A DNA stretch of 64,000 nt from Desulfobaculum xiamenense (GCF_011927665.1 NZ_JAATJA010000001.1:1-64000); one strand, 5' to 3'. Counted from the first letter of the stretch, positions 45,125-56,216 are shown. Notes: a model not told the origin generated them from the letters alone. A program made the numbers and translations.

Positions 45125-46642
45125 ATGGAACCCAAAAAGAACGCATCTGTAAAAATTGATCCCAAGGTGTTTTTCCCTTCGCTGATCATCGTGGGTATCC
45201 TGTGCTACCTGACGGTGCGCGATCTTGACGCCGCAAACCGCGTCATCAACGCCCTGTTCCACTATGTCACCTTCTCCTGGGGCTGGGCATTCGAGTGGTA
45301 CATGATCATCATGGCCGCTGGTTGGGCCTGGTTCGTTTTCGGACCTTGGAAGAACAAGAAGCTCGGCGAAGAGGAGCCTGAATTCAGCACTTCCAGCTGG
45401 CTGTTCCTGCTGTTCGCTTCCTCCACTTCCGCCGCAGTGCTCTTCTGGGGATCCTACGAGGCATACTGCTACGTTTCGACCCCGCCCTTCGGTTTTGAGC
45501 CGTTCTCCGTCACCGCGCAGGAATACGGCCTCGCCTACAGCCTCTTCCACTGGGGCCCGCTGCCTTGGGCCGTTTTCGGCTTCTTCAGCGTTGTGTTCGG
45601 CTACTTCCTGTTCGTGAAGAAGATCAACGTCGTCCGCCCCAGCGGCACCCTTGTCGCTCTGCTGGGTGAGCGTCACTGCAAGGGCCTCGTCGGCATCATC
45701 ATCGACAACGTCTACATCGTCGCTCTGATCCTCGCCATGGGCACCAGCCTTGGTCTGGCCACTCCGCTGGTCACCGAGTGCATGCAGTACCTCTTCGGCG
45801 TGCCGCACACCCTTGGTCTGGACGCCACCATCATCGGCTGCTGGATTATCTTCAACGCCATCTGCGTTGCCTTCGGTCTGAACAAGGGCATCAAGATCGC
45901 TTCCGACCTGCGCTGCTACCTGTCCATCGCTGTTCTGCTGTGGATCCTGTGCATCGGCGGCACCACCTTCATCGCCAACTACTTCACCGATTCCGTGGGC
46001 ATCCTGCTGAACAACTTCGGCCGCATGCTGTTCTACACCGACGCCATCACCGGCGGCGGCTTCCCGCAGGGCTGGACCGTGTTCTACTGGGCCTGGTGGG
46101 TCATCTACACCATCCAGACCTGCATCTTCCTCGCCCGCATTTCCCGTGGCCGCACCGTGCGTGAGGTCTGCGTGGGCATGGTTGCCGGTCTGACCGCCAC
46201 CACCTGGATCATGTGGACCATCCTGAGCGGCAACACCATGGACCTGATCCATCGTGGCGTGCTCGACATGACCTCCCTGGTTGCCCAGTACGGCGCTCCC
46301 CGCGCGGTCATCGAGACCTGGGCCGCTCTGCCGTTCAGCACCCTGACCATTTCCGTGTTCTTCGTTCTCTGCTTCGTGGCGACCGTGACCCTGATCAACG
46401 CCTGCTCCTACACCCTGGCCATGTCCACCTGCACCGAGGCCGACGGCTACTCCGAGCCTCCGGTTTGGGTTCGCGTTGGCTGGTCCGTGCTGGTTGGCGT
46501 CATCGGTGTCACCCTGCTGGCCCTGGGCGGCCTGAAGCCCCTGCAGACGGCCATCATCGCTGGTGGTTGCCCGCTGTTCTTCGTGAACATCATGATCGTC
46601 GTGTCCTTCTTCAAGGACGCTAAGCAGAACAAGAACTGGTAA
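45125..46642 (+). CDS. caiT: L-carnitine/gamma-butyrobetaine antiporter CaiT
   Basis: A BCCT-family transporter of 505 residues, one longer than E. coli CaiT and clearly similar from the [11 protein letters not shown]-terminus to the DAKQNKNW C-terminus. The substrate-site tryptophans are in FYWAWWVIY; the sequence also has [14 protein letters not shown] and ISRGRTVRE. CaiT exchanges carnitine for gamma-butyrobetaine at the inner membrane without needing Na+. The ATG at 45125 is preceded by a short GGGG stretch. It is the first gene of a cai-fix cluster. Confidence 0.95.
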   Translation: MEPKKNASVKIDPKVFFPSLIIVGILCYLTVRDLDAANRVINALFHYVTFSWGWAFEWYMIIMAAGWAWFVFGPWKNKKLGEEEPEFSTSSWLFLLFASSTSAAVLFWGSYEAYCYVSTPPFGFEPFSVTAQEYGLAYSLFHWGPLPWAVFGFFSVVFGYFLFVKKINVVRPSGTLVALLGERHCKGLVGIIIDNVYIVALILAMGTSLGLATPLVTECMQYLFGVPHTLGLDATIIGCWIIFNAICVAFGLNKGIKIASDLRCYLSIAVLLWILCIGGTTFIANYFTDSVGILLNNFGRMLFYTDAITGGGFPQGWTVFYWAWWVIYTIQTCIFLARISRGRTVREVCVGMVAGLTATTWIMWTILSGNTMDLIHRGVLDMTSLVAQYGAPRAVIETWAALPFSTLTISVFFVLCFVATVTLINACSYTLAMSTCTEADGYSEPPVWVRVGWSVLVGVIGVTLLALGGLKPLQTAIIAGGCPLFFVNIMIVVSFFKDAKQNKNW

Positions 46643-46696
46643 TTCCATAACGAGTTGCAGGCATCTCGCAGCTTAAACCCCTGAGGAGATTCAATC

Positions 46697-47830
46697 ATGG
46701 ATTTCAAGCTCTCTGATGAACAGGAACTTTTCGTAGCTGGCGTTCGCGAGCTGATGGAAAGAGAGAACTGGGAAAGCTACTTCGTCGAGTGCGACGAGAA
46801 GCACGAGTACCCGATCCGCTGGGTTAAGGAACTCGCCGAGCTGGGCATCGACACCATGCTCCTGCCCGAGGAACACGGCGGCATGGACGCCGGCATGGTC
46901 ACCCTGACCGCCATCTGGGCGGAGCTTGGCCGTCACGGCGCTCCGACCTACGTCCTGTACCAGCTGCCCGGCTTCAGCACCATTCTGCGCCACGGCACCC
47001 AGGAGCAGATCGACAAGATCTTCGCCCTGCGCGGCACCGGCGAGCAGATGTGGAACTCCGCCATCACCGAGCCCAGCGCCGGTTCCGACGTGGGTAGCCT
47101 GAAGACCACCTACACCCGCAAGAACGGCAAGGTGTACCTGAACGGCCAGAAGTGCTTCATCACCTCCAGCGCCCATTGCCCCTACCTCGTGGTCATGGCT
47201 CGCGACGCCGCTTCCGAGAGCCCTGTGTTCTCCGAGTGGTTCGTGGACATGAGCAAGTCCGGCATCAAGCTGAACCAGCTCGATAAGCTCGGCCTGCGCA
47301 TGGACAGCTGCTGCGAGATTGTGTTCGACAACGTCGAGCTCGAAGAGAAGGACCTGTTCGGTGTTGAGGGCAACGGCTTCAACCGCGTGAAGGAAGAGTT
47401 CGACGCCGAGCGTTTCCTCGTTGCTTGCACCAACTACGGCATCGCCCTGTGCGCCTTCGAGGACGCCGCCAAGTACGCCAACCAGCGCGTGCAGTTCGGC
47501 CAGGCCATCGGCCGCACCCAGCTGATTCAGGAAAAGTTCGCCCACATGGCGATCAAGCTGAACAGCATGAAGAACATGCTCTTCGAAACCGCCTGGAAGT
47601 GCGACAACGGCACCATGACCTCCGGCGATTCCGCAATGTGCAAGTACTTCTGCGCTAACGCCTCCTTCTTCGTTGTCGACACCGCCATGCAGGTGCTCGG
47701 TGGCATCGGCGTGACCGGTCACCGCGTGGGCCGCTTCTGGCGAGACCTGCGCATCGACCGTCTCTCCGGCGGTTCCGACGAGATGCAGATCCTGACCCTG
47801 GGCCGCGCTGTTCTGAAGCAGTACCGCTAG
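46697..47830 (+). CDS. caiA: crotonobetainyl-CoA reductase CaiA
   Basis: An acyl-CoA dehydrogenase-type flavoprotein of 377 residues, close to the E. coli CaiA length, with the same N-terminus ([19 protein letters not shown]), [36 protein letters not shown] and [20 protein letters not shown]. It reduces crotonobetainyl-CoA to gamma-butyrobetainyl-CoA with electrons from the FixAB flavoproteins. CTGAGGAGATTCAATC precedes the ATG. Confidence 0.95.
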   Translation: MDFKLSDEQELFVAGVRELMERENWESYFVECDEKHEYPIRWVKELAELGIDTMLLPEEHGGMDAGMVTLTAIWAELGRHGAPTYVLYQLPGFSTILRHGTQEQIDKIFALRGTGEQMWNSAITEPSAGSDVGSLKTTYTRKNGKVYLNGQKCFITSSAHCPYLVVMARDAASESPVFSEWFVDMSKSGIKLNQLDKLGLRMDSCCEIVFDNVELEEKDLFGVEGNGFNRVKEEFDAERFLVACTNYGIALCAFEDAAKYANQRVQFGQAIGRTQLIQEKFAHMAIKLNSMKNMLFETAWKCDNGTMTSGDSAMCKYFCANASFFVVDTAMQVLGGIGVTGHRVGRFWRDLRIDRLSGGSDEMQILTLGRAVLKQYR

Positions 47831-47873
47831 TCGTCCACAACCCACTGCACTCAATACTGCAAGGATAAGCACA

Positions 47874-49106
47874 ATGACCAAGCTACTGAACACCCCCAAG
47901 TTCGGCCCCCTGAGCGGCCTTCGGGTCGTCTTCTCGGCTATCGAGATTGCCGGTCCCTTCTCCGCACAGATGCTGGCCGAGTGGGGCGCGGAAGTCATCT
48001 GGATCGAGAATGTTGCCTACGCGGACACCATCCGCGTGCAGCCGAACTATCCCCAGTACTCCCGCCGCAACCTGCACGCCCTGTCCCTGAACATCTTCTC
48101 GGATGAAGGCAAGGAAGCGTTCCTGAAGCTCATGGAGACCACGGACATCCTCATCGAGTCCAGCAAGGGCCCCGCCTTTGCTCGCCGTGGCCTCACCGAC
48201 GAGCTGCTCTGGGAGCACAATCCGGCTCTGGTCATCGCCCACCTGTCCGGCTTCGGTCAGTACGGCGTGGACGAGTACACCAACTCCGCCGCCTACAACA
48301 CCATCGCGCAGGCATTCAGCGGCTACCTCATCCAGAACGGAAGTGAGGAGCAGCCCATGCCCGCGTTCCCCTACACCGCGGACTACGTGTCCGGCTTCAC
48401 CGTCACCAGCTCCGTGCTGGCGGCCCTGTACAAGGCGAAGCAGACCGGCGTGGGCGAAAGCATCGACGTCGCCATGTACGAGGCCATGCTCTGCGTTGGC
48501 CAGTACTACATGGAGGACTACTTCAACGGTGGTGAGATCTCTCCCCGTCAGTTCAAGGGTAGGGATCCCTACTGGGTTGGTTGCGGTACCTACAAGTGCA
48601 AGGACGGCTTCATGGTGATGGAGCTGGTCGGCATCAACCAGATCAAGGAAATGTTCGACCTGATCGGTTGCCCCGAGCTTCTCGGAACCGAAGAGTTCCC
48701 CGAAGGCACCCAGCTCATCAGCCGCAAGTGCCCCTCTGCCGCCTACATCGAGGACAAGCTCGATGCGTACCTCGTGGATCACACCATCGCCGAGGTGCAG
48801 GAGCTGTTTGGACGGCTCCGCGTCGCCTTCGCGAAGGTGCTGACCTTCCCCGAGCTGGAGGTCAACCCCCAGTACGTCGCTCGTGAATCCATCACCGAGT
48901 GGGACACGATGGACGGCAGGAAGTTCAAGGGCCCGAACATCATGCCCAAGTTCAAGAAGAACCCCTGCAAGATCTGGCGCGGCATGCCGACCCACGGTCA
49001 GGATTCCGCCGCCATTCTTGAGAACATCGGATACTCCGACGAGCAGATCCAGTCCCTTTCTGACAAGGGCCTCGTGAAGCTGGGAGCATCCCCGAAGGCC
49101 GAGTAG
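47874..49106 (+). CDS. caiB: L-carnitine CoA-transferase CaiB
   Basis: A family III CoA-transferase of 410 residues very like E. coli CaiB (405): [42 protein letters not shown], the catalytic-aspartate neighbourhood, and [17 protein letters not shown] near the end. It moves CoA between gamma-butyrobetainyl-CoA and carnitine or crotonobetaine. A strong hairpin (49131-49158) follows before caiC. Confidence 0.95.
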   Translation: MTKLLNTPKFGPLSGLRVVFSAIEIAGPFSAQMLAEWGAEVIWIENVAYADTIRVQPNYPQYSRRNLHALSLNIFSDEGKEAFLKLMETTDILIESSKGPAFARRGLTDELLWEHNPALVIAHLSGFGQYGVDEYTNSAAYNTIAQAFSGYLIQNGSEEQPMPAFPYTADYVSGFTVTSSVLAALYKAKQTGVGESIDVAMYEAMLCVGQYYMEDYFNGGEISPRQFKGRDPYWVGCGTYKCKDGFMVMELVGINQIKEMFDLIGCPELLGTEEFPEGTQLISRKCPSAAYIEDKLDAYLVDHTIAEVQELFGRLRVAFAKVLTFPELEVNPQYVARESITEWDTMDGRKFKGPNIMPKFKKNPCKIWRGMPTHGQDSAAILENIGYSDEQIQSLSDKGLVKLGASPKAE

Positions 49107-49130
49107 CCTTCGACGTGAAGTAGCAAGCGG

Positions 49131-49158
49131 AGGGATGGCCGCGTACGCGGCCATCCCT
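49131..49158 (+). terminator. hairpin between caiB and caiC
   Basis: AGGGATGGCCGCG and CGCGGCCATCCCT are perfect 13-bp arms with a TA loop. The tail is not T-rich, so it is more likely an attenuator or mRNA-processing signal than a full terminator. Confidence 0.6.
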
Positions 49159-49295
49159 CTTGCCTGAAAGACAGAACTACCGGTTCCTTTGGCGGGATTT
49201 CAGCGTTGCTGACGCTCATTGCGCTTCTGCGAACTCACATCGTTTCACGCGATGCACTCTGACTGGGTAATGTGTCGAGCGACGAGGTGCTTGTG

Positions 49296-50912
49296 ATGGA
49301 TATTGTTGGAGGAAAGAACCTACGCCATATGTGGGACGATCTGGCCCGCACCCATGGCGACAAGACAGCGCTGGTCTTCGAGGACATCGAAGGCGCAACC
49401 AGCGCGTTCTCCTACGCGCAGCTCAACTGCGAAATCAACCGGGCGGCGAATCTCTTTCTTGGTCTCGGCATCGGCAAGGGCGACAGGGTTGCGGTTCAGC
49501 TCTACAACACCCCGGAATTCATATTCTGCTGGTTCGGCCTTGCGAAGATCGGTGCGATCACGGTTCCCGTCAATGTGCACTACCTGCACAACGAAAGCGA
49601 ATATCTCATCAACAAGTGCGGTGCGAAGACCGTCGTCACCGAAGAGAAATTTTATCCCGTTTTCGAAAGACTCCAGCGCGAAGGCAAGATCGCTCTGGAC
49701 AACGTCCTCGTGACCCGGCTGGACGATAACCATGACATCCCGGGAACCATCAACTTCCGCCGGGCCCTGCGCGAGCAGCCGGCCGCGTTGAAGGAGATCG
49801 TTCCCTTGAGCAGCGACGACGCTGCCGAAATAATTTTCACCTCGGGCACCACGAGCAGGCCCAAGGGTGTCGTCATCACCCATTACAACCTCTTGTTCGC
49901 CGGACGCTACACCGCGTGGCAGTGCGCCTTGAGGACCGATGATCGATACATGACCATGATGCCTGCCTTTCACATCGACTTCCAGTGTACCGCCGCCATG
50001 CCGACCTTCAGTACCGGCGCGACGTTCATCATGCTGGAGAAGTACAGTGCCCACCGGTTCTGGCGGCAGGTCTGCCTGCATCGCGCCACCATCACGGAAT
50101 GCATTCCGCTCATGGTCCGGACGCTGATGCTGCAACCCGCCCAGACCTGGGAGAAGGACCACTGCCTGCGCGAAGTGTTCTTCTACCTGAACCTCGCCGA
50201 TCAGGAGAAGGACGCGTTTATGGAGCGCTTCGGCGTCCGTTTCCTGACCTCCTATGGCATGACCGAGACCGTCGTCGGCATCATCGGCGACCGCCCCGGC
50301 GACGAGCGCCGCTGGCCGTCCATCGGCCGCACCGGCCTGTGCTACGAGGCGAAGATCGTGGGCGAGGACGGCCTTGAGGTGCCGCCGCTGACCCCCGGCG
50401 AAATCTGCGTCAAGGGTGTGCCGGGCAGAACCATCTTCAAGGAATACTACAACGCCCCCGAGGCGACCGCCGAAGTCCTGAGCGCCGATGGCTGGCTGCG
50501 TACCGGTGACACCGGCTACATGGACGAGGACGGATTCTTCTACTTCATCGATCGCAACAAGAATGTGATCAAGCGCTCCGGCGAGAACATCTCCGGCAGC
50601 GAAATCGAGAACGTTCTCGTGTGCCATCCGAAGATCGTGGACGCAGCCGTTGTCGGCGTGCCGGATGACATCTGCGACGAGGCGGTGAAGGCCTTCGTCA
50701 TCCTGAAGGAAGGGGAGACGGCCAGTGTCGAGGAAATCCTCGACTACTGCACCAAGCGGCTCGCCAAGTTCAAGGTGCCGTCCTTCATCGAAATCAGAAC
50801 GTCATTTCCCAGAACGAGCACCGGCAAGGTGCAGAAGAACGTTCTGAAGAATGAGTGTGTTGAATGCAGCGGCTCGCTCGCTGCTGATGATTGGTGCGCT
50901 GCGGTGCATTAG
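49296..50912 (+). CDS. caiC: crotonobetaine/carnitine-CoA ligase CaiC
   Basis: An acyl-CoA synthetase of 538 residues. The N-terminus [17 protein letters not shown] matches E. coli CaiC, which fixes the ATG at 49296 rather than the GTG at 49272. Motifs seen are [13 protein letters not shown] (ATP binding), [22 protein letters not shown] and the GKVQKNVLK lysine motif. It activates carnitine or crotonobetaine with ATP and CoA. Its C-terminal ~15 residues ([18 protein letters not shown]) extend beyond E. coli CaiC. Confidence 0.93.
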   Translation: MDIVGGKNLRHMWDDLARTHGDKTALVFEDIEGATSAFSYAQLNCEINRAANLFLGLGIGKGDRVAVQLYNTPEFIFCWFGLAKIGAITVPVNVHYLHNESEYLINKCGAKTVVTEEKFYPVFERLQREGKIALDNVLVTRLDDNHDIPGTINFRRALREQPAALKEIVPLSSDDAAEIIFTSGTTSRPKGVVITHYNLLFAGRYTAWQCALRTDDRYMTMMPAFHIDFQCTAAMPTFSTGATFIMLEKYSAHRFWRQVCLHRATITECIPLMVRTLMLQPAQTWEKDHCLREVFFYLNLADQEKDAFMERFGVRFLTSYGMTETVVGIIGDRPGDERRWPSIGRTGLCYEAKIVGEDGLEVPPLTPGEICVKGVPGRTIFKEYYNAPEATAEVLSADGWLRTGDTGYMDEDGFFYFIDRNKNVIKRSGENISGSEIENVLVCHPKIVDAAVVGVPDDICDEAVKAFVILKEGETASVEEILDYCTKRLAKFKVPSFIEIRTSFPRTSTGKVQKNVLKNECVECSGSLAADDWCAAVH

Positions 50913-50963
50913 ACCCCGATTTGGGCATCCGGGCATTCCGGGCTTGATTAGTCAGCCTAAATT

Positions 50964-50979
50964 TGTGATCATGGTCAGA
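50964..50979. promoter_or_regulatory. CRP/FNR-like site upstream of the maoC-like gene
   Basis: TGTGA-TCATGG-TCAGA. It parallels the site at 44427. About 65 bases before the gene start. Confidence 0.35.
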
Positions 50980-50998
50980 AATTAATCACCGCACATTT

Positions 50999-51014
50999 TG
51001 TAACCACAGTCATA
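50999..51014. promoter_or_regulatory. second CRP/FNR-like site upstream of the maoC-like gene
   Basis: TGTAA-CCACAG-TCATA, sharing TAACCrCrGTCAT with the site at 43220. It lies 15 bases before the ATG, so if bound it would probably repress. Confidence 0.3.
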
Positions 51015-51029
51015 CAAAGGATGATCAAA

Positions 51030-51881
51030 ATGGCATTGAAGTTGGACATGCAGGGCAAGACCTACGGCCCGTTCGTGCGCAAGTACGATTTCAAGGACCT
51101 GATCCTGTTCGCTCTCGGTTGTGGCGCTGGTTTCGACGGTAAGACCGACCTCGAGTACGTCTACGAGAAGGACCTGAAGATCCTTCCCATGTTCGCCGCC
51201 ATGCCCATCGTTGACAGCGAAGTCACCAAGACCATCGACTACGGTTTCAACTGGGGCGGTTCCCTGCACTGGGGCTTCGACCTTCAGATCCACGAGCCGA
51301 TGACCGCTCTGTCCGGCACTCTGAGCACCCACGTGCTGCTCAAGGCCCTCTACGACCGCGGCGAAGGCCGTGGCCTGCTGGCCCAGCACATCGGCGAGAC
51401 CTTCGACGAGAACGGCACCAAGCTCTTCACCAACGAGAGCTGGGACTGCGCCCTCTACGACGGCGGCTGGGGTGGCCCCAAGGCCCCGAAGGACGTTGTC
51501 GAGATTCCCGAGCGTGAGCCCGACTTCGAGGTTGTCGAAGAGGTCGCCCTCAACCGCGCCCTGATCTACCGCCTGTCCGGCGACTACCATCCCCAGCACA
51601 TCGACTGGGAGTACGCCCAGAAGTTCGGCCATCCCAAGCCGAACCTGCACGCGGTCAGCACCGCCGGTCTGGCTTGCCGCCACATCATCAATACCCTGTT
51701 CCCCGGTCAGCCGGAGCGCCTCACCCGCTTCAAGACCCGCATCACCAAGTCCCTGTACCCCGGCTGCACCGTGAAGACCCAGATGTGGAAGTGGAGCGAC
51801 AACAGCATCCATTTCCGCGTCATCGACGCCGAACGGCCCGAAATCGCGTACCTCAACTACGCTCTGGCCGAGTGGAAGTAA
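51030..51881 (+). CDS. MaoC-type (hydratase-2) enoyl-CoA hydratase, likely crotonobetainyl-CoA hydratase
   Basis: A 283-residue double hot-dog protein like the hydratase-2 part of peroxisomal multifunctional enzyme. The catalytic motif is present in the C-terminal half: YRLSGDYHPQHIDWEYA, with Asp185 and His190 in the D-x4-H arrangement. Family members hydrate trans-2-enoyl-CoA to (R)-3-hydroxyacyl-CoA. In the cai cluster it sits where caiD (a crotonase-fold enzyme) is in E. coli; L-carnitine is the R form, which fits. Start at 51030 with AAAGG eight bases upstream; an ATG at 51021 overlaps that SD. No caiE gene is present. Confidence 0.85.
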   Translation: MALKLDMQGKTYGPFVRKYDFKDLILFALGCGAGFDGKTDLEYVYEKDLKILPMFAAMPIVDSEVTKTIDYGFNWGGSLHWGFDLQIHEPMTALSGTLSTHVLLKALYDRGEGRGLLAQHIGETFDENGTKLFTNESWDCALYDGGWGGPKAPKDVVEIPEREPDFEVVEEVALNRALIYRLSGDYHPQHIDWEYAQKFGHPKPNLHAVSTAGLACRHIINTLFPGQPERLTRFKTRITKSLYPGCTVKTQMWKWSDNSIHFRVIDAERPEIAYLNYALAEWK

Positions 51882-51993
51882 CGACCCTTAGCTTGTTATC
51901 GGCTCCGGCTCCCCGCGAGGGGAGCCGGGCCTTCCGGTAGCGCATGGCGGCGCTGCCGAGTCGAAACAATACAAGAGATAGGATGGAGAAAGC

Positions 51994-52761
51994 ATGAAAA
52001 TCATTGTCGGTTGCAAGTTGGTTCCCGAAGAGCAGGATATCGCAGTCAACGCTGACGGTACGCTCGACACCGGCAAGGCCGATCCGAAGATCAGCCAGTT
52101 CGACCTGAACGCCCTCGAGTCCGCTGTGCAGCTCAAGGCCGCCGGCGAGGCCCAGATCACCGTCCTCAGCGTGGGCGGCAAGGAGCTCGAGAACACCAAG
52201 GCCCGCAAGGACATCCTGTCCCGCGGCGCCGACGACCTCGCTGTCGTCATCGACGACTCCTTCAAGGGCGCTCTGCCCCACAAGACCGCCAGCGTGATGG
52301 CCGCTGCCGCCCAGAAGATCGGTTTCGACCTGATCCTCTGCGGTGACGGTTCCGGCGACCTCTACGCTCAGCAGGTCGGCATGCGCCTGGGCGCTCTGCT
52401 CGGCGTTGCCACCGTGAACGGCATCAGCAAGATCGTCAGCTGCGCCGAGGGCAAGCTCATTGCCGAGCGCGCTCTGGACGACGAGATCGAAGTGCTGGAG
52501 ATCACCCTCCCGGCCGTCGTGTCCGTGTCCGCTGACATCAACGTGCCCACCATCCCCGGCATGAAGGCCATTCTTGGCGCCGCCAAGAAGCCCGTCGCCG
52601 TTCTTACCGCCGCCGAGCTTGGCATCGAGACCGCCGAAGTGGTCGAGTCCGTTGCCGTCAAGGCTCCCAAGCAGAAGGACCGCAAGCGGATCATCGTTGA
52701 GGGCGACGGCGACGACAAGATCGCCGAATTTGTCAGCAACCTGCGCAAAGTCATCAACTAG
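51994..52761 (+). CDS. fixA: electron-transfer flavoprotein beta-type subunit FixA
   Basis: A 255-residue ETF beta subunit: it starts [19 protein letters not shown], has [13 protein letters not shown] and the adenine-nucleotide-binding fold. With FixB it forms a flavoprotein that delivers electrons to CaiA. A stem-loop-rich leader (51911-51935) precedes it. It is 12 bases upstream of fixB. Confidence 0.93.
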   Translation: MKIIVGCKLVPEEQDIAVNADGTLDTGKADPKISQFDLNALESAVQLKAAGEAQITVLSVGGKELENTKARKDILSRGADDLAVVIDDSFKGALPHKTASVMAAAAQKIGFDLILCGDGSGDLYAQQVGMRLGALLGVATVNGISKIVSCAEGKLIAERALDDEIEVLEITLPAVVSVSADINVPTIPGMKAILGAAKKPVAVLTAAELGIETAEVVESVAVKAPKQKDRKRIIVEGDGDDKIAEFVSNLRKVIN

Positions 52762-52773
52762 TCGGGGGATAAA

Positions 52774-53718
52774 ATGAGCAAGATTTCCAACGTTTGGGTC
52801 TTCAGTGATGCAGCTTCCCGCCTGCCCGAAGTGATCGCAGGCGCTGCCCAGCTGGGCGAGAAGGTTTCCGCCTTCGTTCTGGGTTCCCAGGCCGACGTCG
52901 CCCGCGCCTTCGCGTGTGGCGCCGACGCCGTGTACCACCTTGGCGAGGCCGATTCCTCCCGCGTGATCGAGGCGTACGCCGATTCCATGGCCGCCGTGAT
53001 CGCCGAGGGCGAGAAGCCCGCTCTGGTGCTGATGCCCTCCACCCGCCGCTGCAAGGGCCTTGCTTCCCTGCTGGGCGTGCGTCTTGAGGCCGGCGTCGTG
53101 ACCGAAGCCGCCGAGATCGCCATTGAGGCCGACGGCGTGCTCGCCAAGCACATGGTGTTTGGTGGCCTGGCCCTTGGCGAGGAGAAGGTGAAGTCCTCCG
53201 TGTCCATCGTTGTCGTGGGCAGCGGCGTGTTCGCTCCCGCCGCCGAGGACGCCTCCAAGACCGGCGAGGCCGTTTCCGTGGCCTTCGTCGAGCCCAAGGC
53301 TTCCGTGAAGTGCATCGAGCGCCGCGCCAAGCAGGGCAGCAGCGTCGACCTGAACAAGGCCAAGCGCGTGGTCTCCATCGGCCGCGGCATTGCCAAGCAG
53401 GAAGACATCAAGATCGCCGAGGATCTCTGCGCCGCTCTGGGCGCCGAGCTTGGCTGCTCCCGTCCCATCGCCGAAGGCGAGCAGTGGATGGAGCGCGAGC
53501 GCTACGTCGGTATCTCCGGCGTGATGCCCAAGCCCGAAGTGTACCTGGCCCTCGGCATCTCCGGCCAGATCCAGCACATGGTTGGTGTCAACGGCGCTCA
53601 GGTGATCGTTGCCGTCAACAAGGACAAGAACGCTCCGATCTTCCAGTTTGCCGACTACGGCATCGTGGGCGATCTGTACAAGGTTGTTCCGGCCCTCATC
53701 AACGCCTTCAAGGCGTAG
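52774..53718 (+). CDS. fixB: electron-transfer flavoprotein alpha-type subunit FixB
   Basis: A 314-residue ETF alpha subunit with the C-terminal FAD-binding segment (LGISGQIQHMVGVNGAQVIVAVNKD and APIFQFADYGIVGDLYKVVP). It pairs with FixA; electrons come from FixC/FixX. GGGGGATAAA precedes the ATG. Confidence 0.94.
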   Translation: MSKISNVWVFSDAASRLPEVIAGAAQLGEKVSAFVLGSQADVARAFACGADAVYHLGEADSSRVIEAYADSMAAVIAEGEKPALVLMPSTRRCKGLASLLGVRLEAGVVTEAAEIAIEADGVLAKHMVFGGLALGEEKVKSSVSIVVVGSGVFAPAAEDASKTGEAVSVAFVEPKASVKCIERRAKQGSSVDLNKAKRVVSIGRGIAKQEDIKIAEDLCAALGAELGCSRPIAEGEQWMERERYVGISGVMPKPEVYLALGISGQIQHMVGVNGAQVIVAVNKDKNAPIFQFADYGIVGDLYKVVPALINAFKA

Positions 53719-54321
53719 TTTTGCCGATATAAGCCCCTCTGCGGGCCTGCCCGTCGTCCTGCCGGGCAGGCCCGCGCCTCCGGGGCTTGAAAACGAAGGG
53801 AAAAGTTTTTCGAACGCGCATTTTTTGTTCGAACGATGATGCAAGCTTCAGCATAACCAGCGGGAAGATATGCTTTTTATTGGCAGCGCGCGCAATGCTC
53901 GTTGCCATAGTCCGTATCTGGGGCAAAACGATGCCCTTTACACTATGCGGGCAGTTGGATATTCGCCGTTCTCCCAGTTTTTGATGGGGCTGGTTGCTTG
54001 CTGAGGACGCTGTTCCATCATCGTCAGCAGGGATTTTAACCTTGTTCTCGATGATGATGCAGAATTCTGACGATGCCGCCGCAGTGCGGATGTGATTCGT
54101 GACATGCTGCTACGTTTGGAACAGCAGTGGCAAGGCACAAGGTGGCATCCGGTATTTGAAGATATGGATGAAGGCCTCCCTCGGTGGAGGCTCGTGCATA
54201 TGACGTTCTGCTTTCCCTGTCGCACGCAAGAGGGGAGGGGGGAGCGCCAGCCAAAGCGAGGAAGTGTTCCCGTGCGTTTCGCACATCGTCTTGTAGGCTG
54301 TGAGCAAGGAAGGAGTTGTGT
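53719..54321. other. intergenic region between fixB and the symporter genes
   Basis: About 600 bases with no gene. It holds the stem-loop at 53741-53775 and then a more AT-rich stretch (53830-54100) that probably contains a separate promoter for the small protein and symporter. Confidence 0.55.
53741..53775 (+). terminator. stem-loop after fixB
   Basis: GCGGGCCTGCCCG and CGGGCAGGCCCGC are perfect 13-bp arms around a 9-base loop. No T tract follows, so termination efficiency is uncertain. Confidence 0.6.
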
Positions 54322-54441
54322 ATGGGTGAAATCGTATTCTCACTATTCATAGGCGGCTGCATCGCGGCCGTCGGCCTGTACCTGAATTGGGATCTGTATC
54401 GAGAGCAGAAGCGCCACGGCATCGAAGACGAGAAAATGTAA
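54322..54441 (+). CDS. 39-residue symporter-associated membrane protein
   Basis: A tiny frame with a strong SD (AAGGAAGGAGTTGTGT) encodes a protein with one membrane helix (about 3-22, IVFSLFIGGCIAAVGLYLNW) and a charged tail (DLYREQKRHGIEDEKM). It ends 16 bases before the SSS symporter gene. Small single-helix proteins next to SSS transporters are known accessory subunits, so this is likely a partner of the protein at 54458. Too short for default gene callers. Confidence 0.75.
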   Translation: MGEIVFSLFIGGCIAAVGLYLNWDLYREQKRHGIEDEKM

Positions 54442-54457
54442 GCAGGAGAACCCGTTC

Positions 54458-56074
54458 ATGAATATTTATACTGGTGGAGTTCTCCTCAGCATCATCGCAT
54501 ACATGCTAGTTGGCATCTATGCTGGTTTGAAAGTCAAGAATATCGAGGACTACTACGTTTGCGGACGACAGGCTCCGACGTTCCTGATTACGGGAACCAT
54601 GTTTGCGTCCATGCTTAGCACCAATGGCTTCATGGGTGATACCGCCTACTGCTACACCGGCAACATCACCACCATGATTCTCATCAACACGCTGTGCGCC
54701 AGCGGCTACGTGCTTGGCGGCCTGTTCTTCGGTCGGTACATCCGGCGTGCGCAGGTCAACACCATGCCGTCCTACTTCTGGCAGCGCTTCAACAGCGAGC
54801 GCATCCGCCGTTTCGCGGGCATCACGACGGTCGTGTCCCTGACCGCATACCTGCTGAGCGTCATCCAGGGCACCGGCATCCTGATGGAAACCATGACCGG
54901 CTTCGATCGCGGAACCTGCCTTTTCGTGTCGTGGCTGTGCATCACCCTGTTCACCTTCTATTCCGGCTCGCGCGGCGTGATCATCACCGACACGATGATG
55001 TTCATCTTCTTCCTCGGTGCCACCCTCGTTGCCGGACCCTACGTGTTCAAGGCCGCGGGCGGCCTTGGCGACCTGATTGCCAATCTGGCCAACAATCCCG
55101 CCACCCCCGCCGGTCTTCTCGACTATCACGGCAACACGGGCGGCGGTTCGGTCATGGACATCATGCTCTATGCCATCACCATGGGCATCGTGTGGATGGT
55201 CGCCGTGGGCGTCAGCCCGTGGCAGGCCGGACGCAACCTGATGGCCAAGAACGAGCACGTCATCTTCCGTTCCGGCGTGCTGTCCGCTCTGCTGACCGTG
55301 GTGTTCCTGATCTATCTTTATCTGATCGCCGTGTGCGTCATTCCGCTCAATCCCGGCATGACCGAGCCTGAACGGGTCATCATCTGGGCGGCCTACGAGG
55401 TCACCCCCAAGATCGTCGGCGTGATCCTGCTGACGGGCATCATGGCGGCCGGACTTTCCTCCGCGTCCACCTTCCTGTCCGTGGTCAGCTTCAGCCTGTC
55501 GAGCGACGTGCTGAACCTCGACAAGCGCAAGGACGTGTCCCAGCTGTTCTTCACCCGCGTGACCGTGCTCGTCGTCGGCCTCATCGCCCTTGTGCTGGCC
55601 TACATGAACCTGTCGAGCATCCGCGTGATCACGTGGTTCGCGAGCACCATCATTGCCGCCTCGTGGGGCTATGTGGCCTTCGCCAGCGTCTGGAGCCGCA
55701 AGCTGACCGAGCGTGGCGCCTACTTCGCCATGGTCGGCGGATTCCTCGGGTACTTCGTTTCCAAGTGCCTGAAGGAGTTTGCGGGCGTGCCGTTCGTGTC
55801 CCTCTTCGACCCGTTCTTCATCGGCGTGGCCGTCAGCGTGATTTTGGGCATCCTCGGTTCCCGTGGGCAGGTCAAGACGGCGGAGGAGAGCGCCTTTCAG
55901 GAGAAGCTGCACCGCGTTCCCGCCTCCGAGGCCCTTGTCTCGGATTACCGCAAGGACAGGATGTACGGCTGGCTCATGGTCGTGGCTGGCGTGCTCGTCT
56001 CCGTGTTTCTGATCAAGTACTGGGCACTGCCGTACAACGCCCTTAACGGCTCCGGCATCGCGTCCCTGTTTTGA
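54458..56074 (+). CDS. sodium/solute symporter (SSS family)
   Basis: A 538-residue, roughly 13-helix transporter of the SSS family: an ASMLSTNGFMGDTAYCYTGN stretch in TM2, SGSRGVIITD, and a GIMAAGLSSASTFLSVVSFS motif with the Na+-site serines. It lies between fixB and fixC, which is not the enterobacterial order, so it may import a quaternary amine or a product of this pathway with Na+. Substrate is unknown. Confidence 0.88.
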   Translation: MNIYTGGVLLSIIAYMLVGIYAGLKVKNIEDYYVCGRQAPTFLITGTMFASMLSTNGFMGDTAYCYTGNITTMILINTLCASGYVLGGLFFGRYIRRAQVNTMPSYFWQRFNSERIRRFAGITTVVSLTAYLLSVIQGTGILMETMTGFDRGTCLFVSWLCITLFTFYSGSRGVIITDTMMFIFFLGATLVAGPYVFKAAGGLGDLIANLANNPATPAGLLDYHGNTGGGSVMDIMLYAITMGIVWMVAVGVSPWQAGRNLMAKNEHVIFRSGVLSALLTVVFLIYLYLIAVCVIPLNPGMTEPERVIIWAAYEVTPKIVGVILLTGIMAAGLSSASTFLSVVSFSLSSDVLNLDKRKDVSQLFFTRVTVLVVGLIALVLAYMNLSSIRVITWFASTIIAASWGYVAFASVWSRKLTERGAYFAMVGGFLGYFVSKCLKEFAGVPFVSLFDPFFIGVAVSVILGILGSRGQVKTAEESAFQEKLHRVPASEALVSDYRKDRMYGWLMVVAGVLVSVFLIKYWALPYNALNGSGIASLF

Positions 56075-56216
56075 TGTATTTCGTGTCGGGAATGACCCTC
56101 GCGGCCCCCTTACCGCGAGCGCCATTCCCGGCGGAGCGGATCTTCCGCTCATCTGGAAGTCAGTTTCGTGAACACAGAAACCATTTCTATGGCCTCGTGC
56201 CGCGTGTGAGGTAAGC

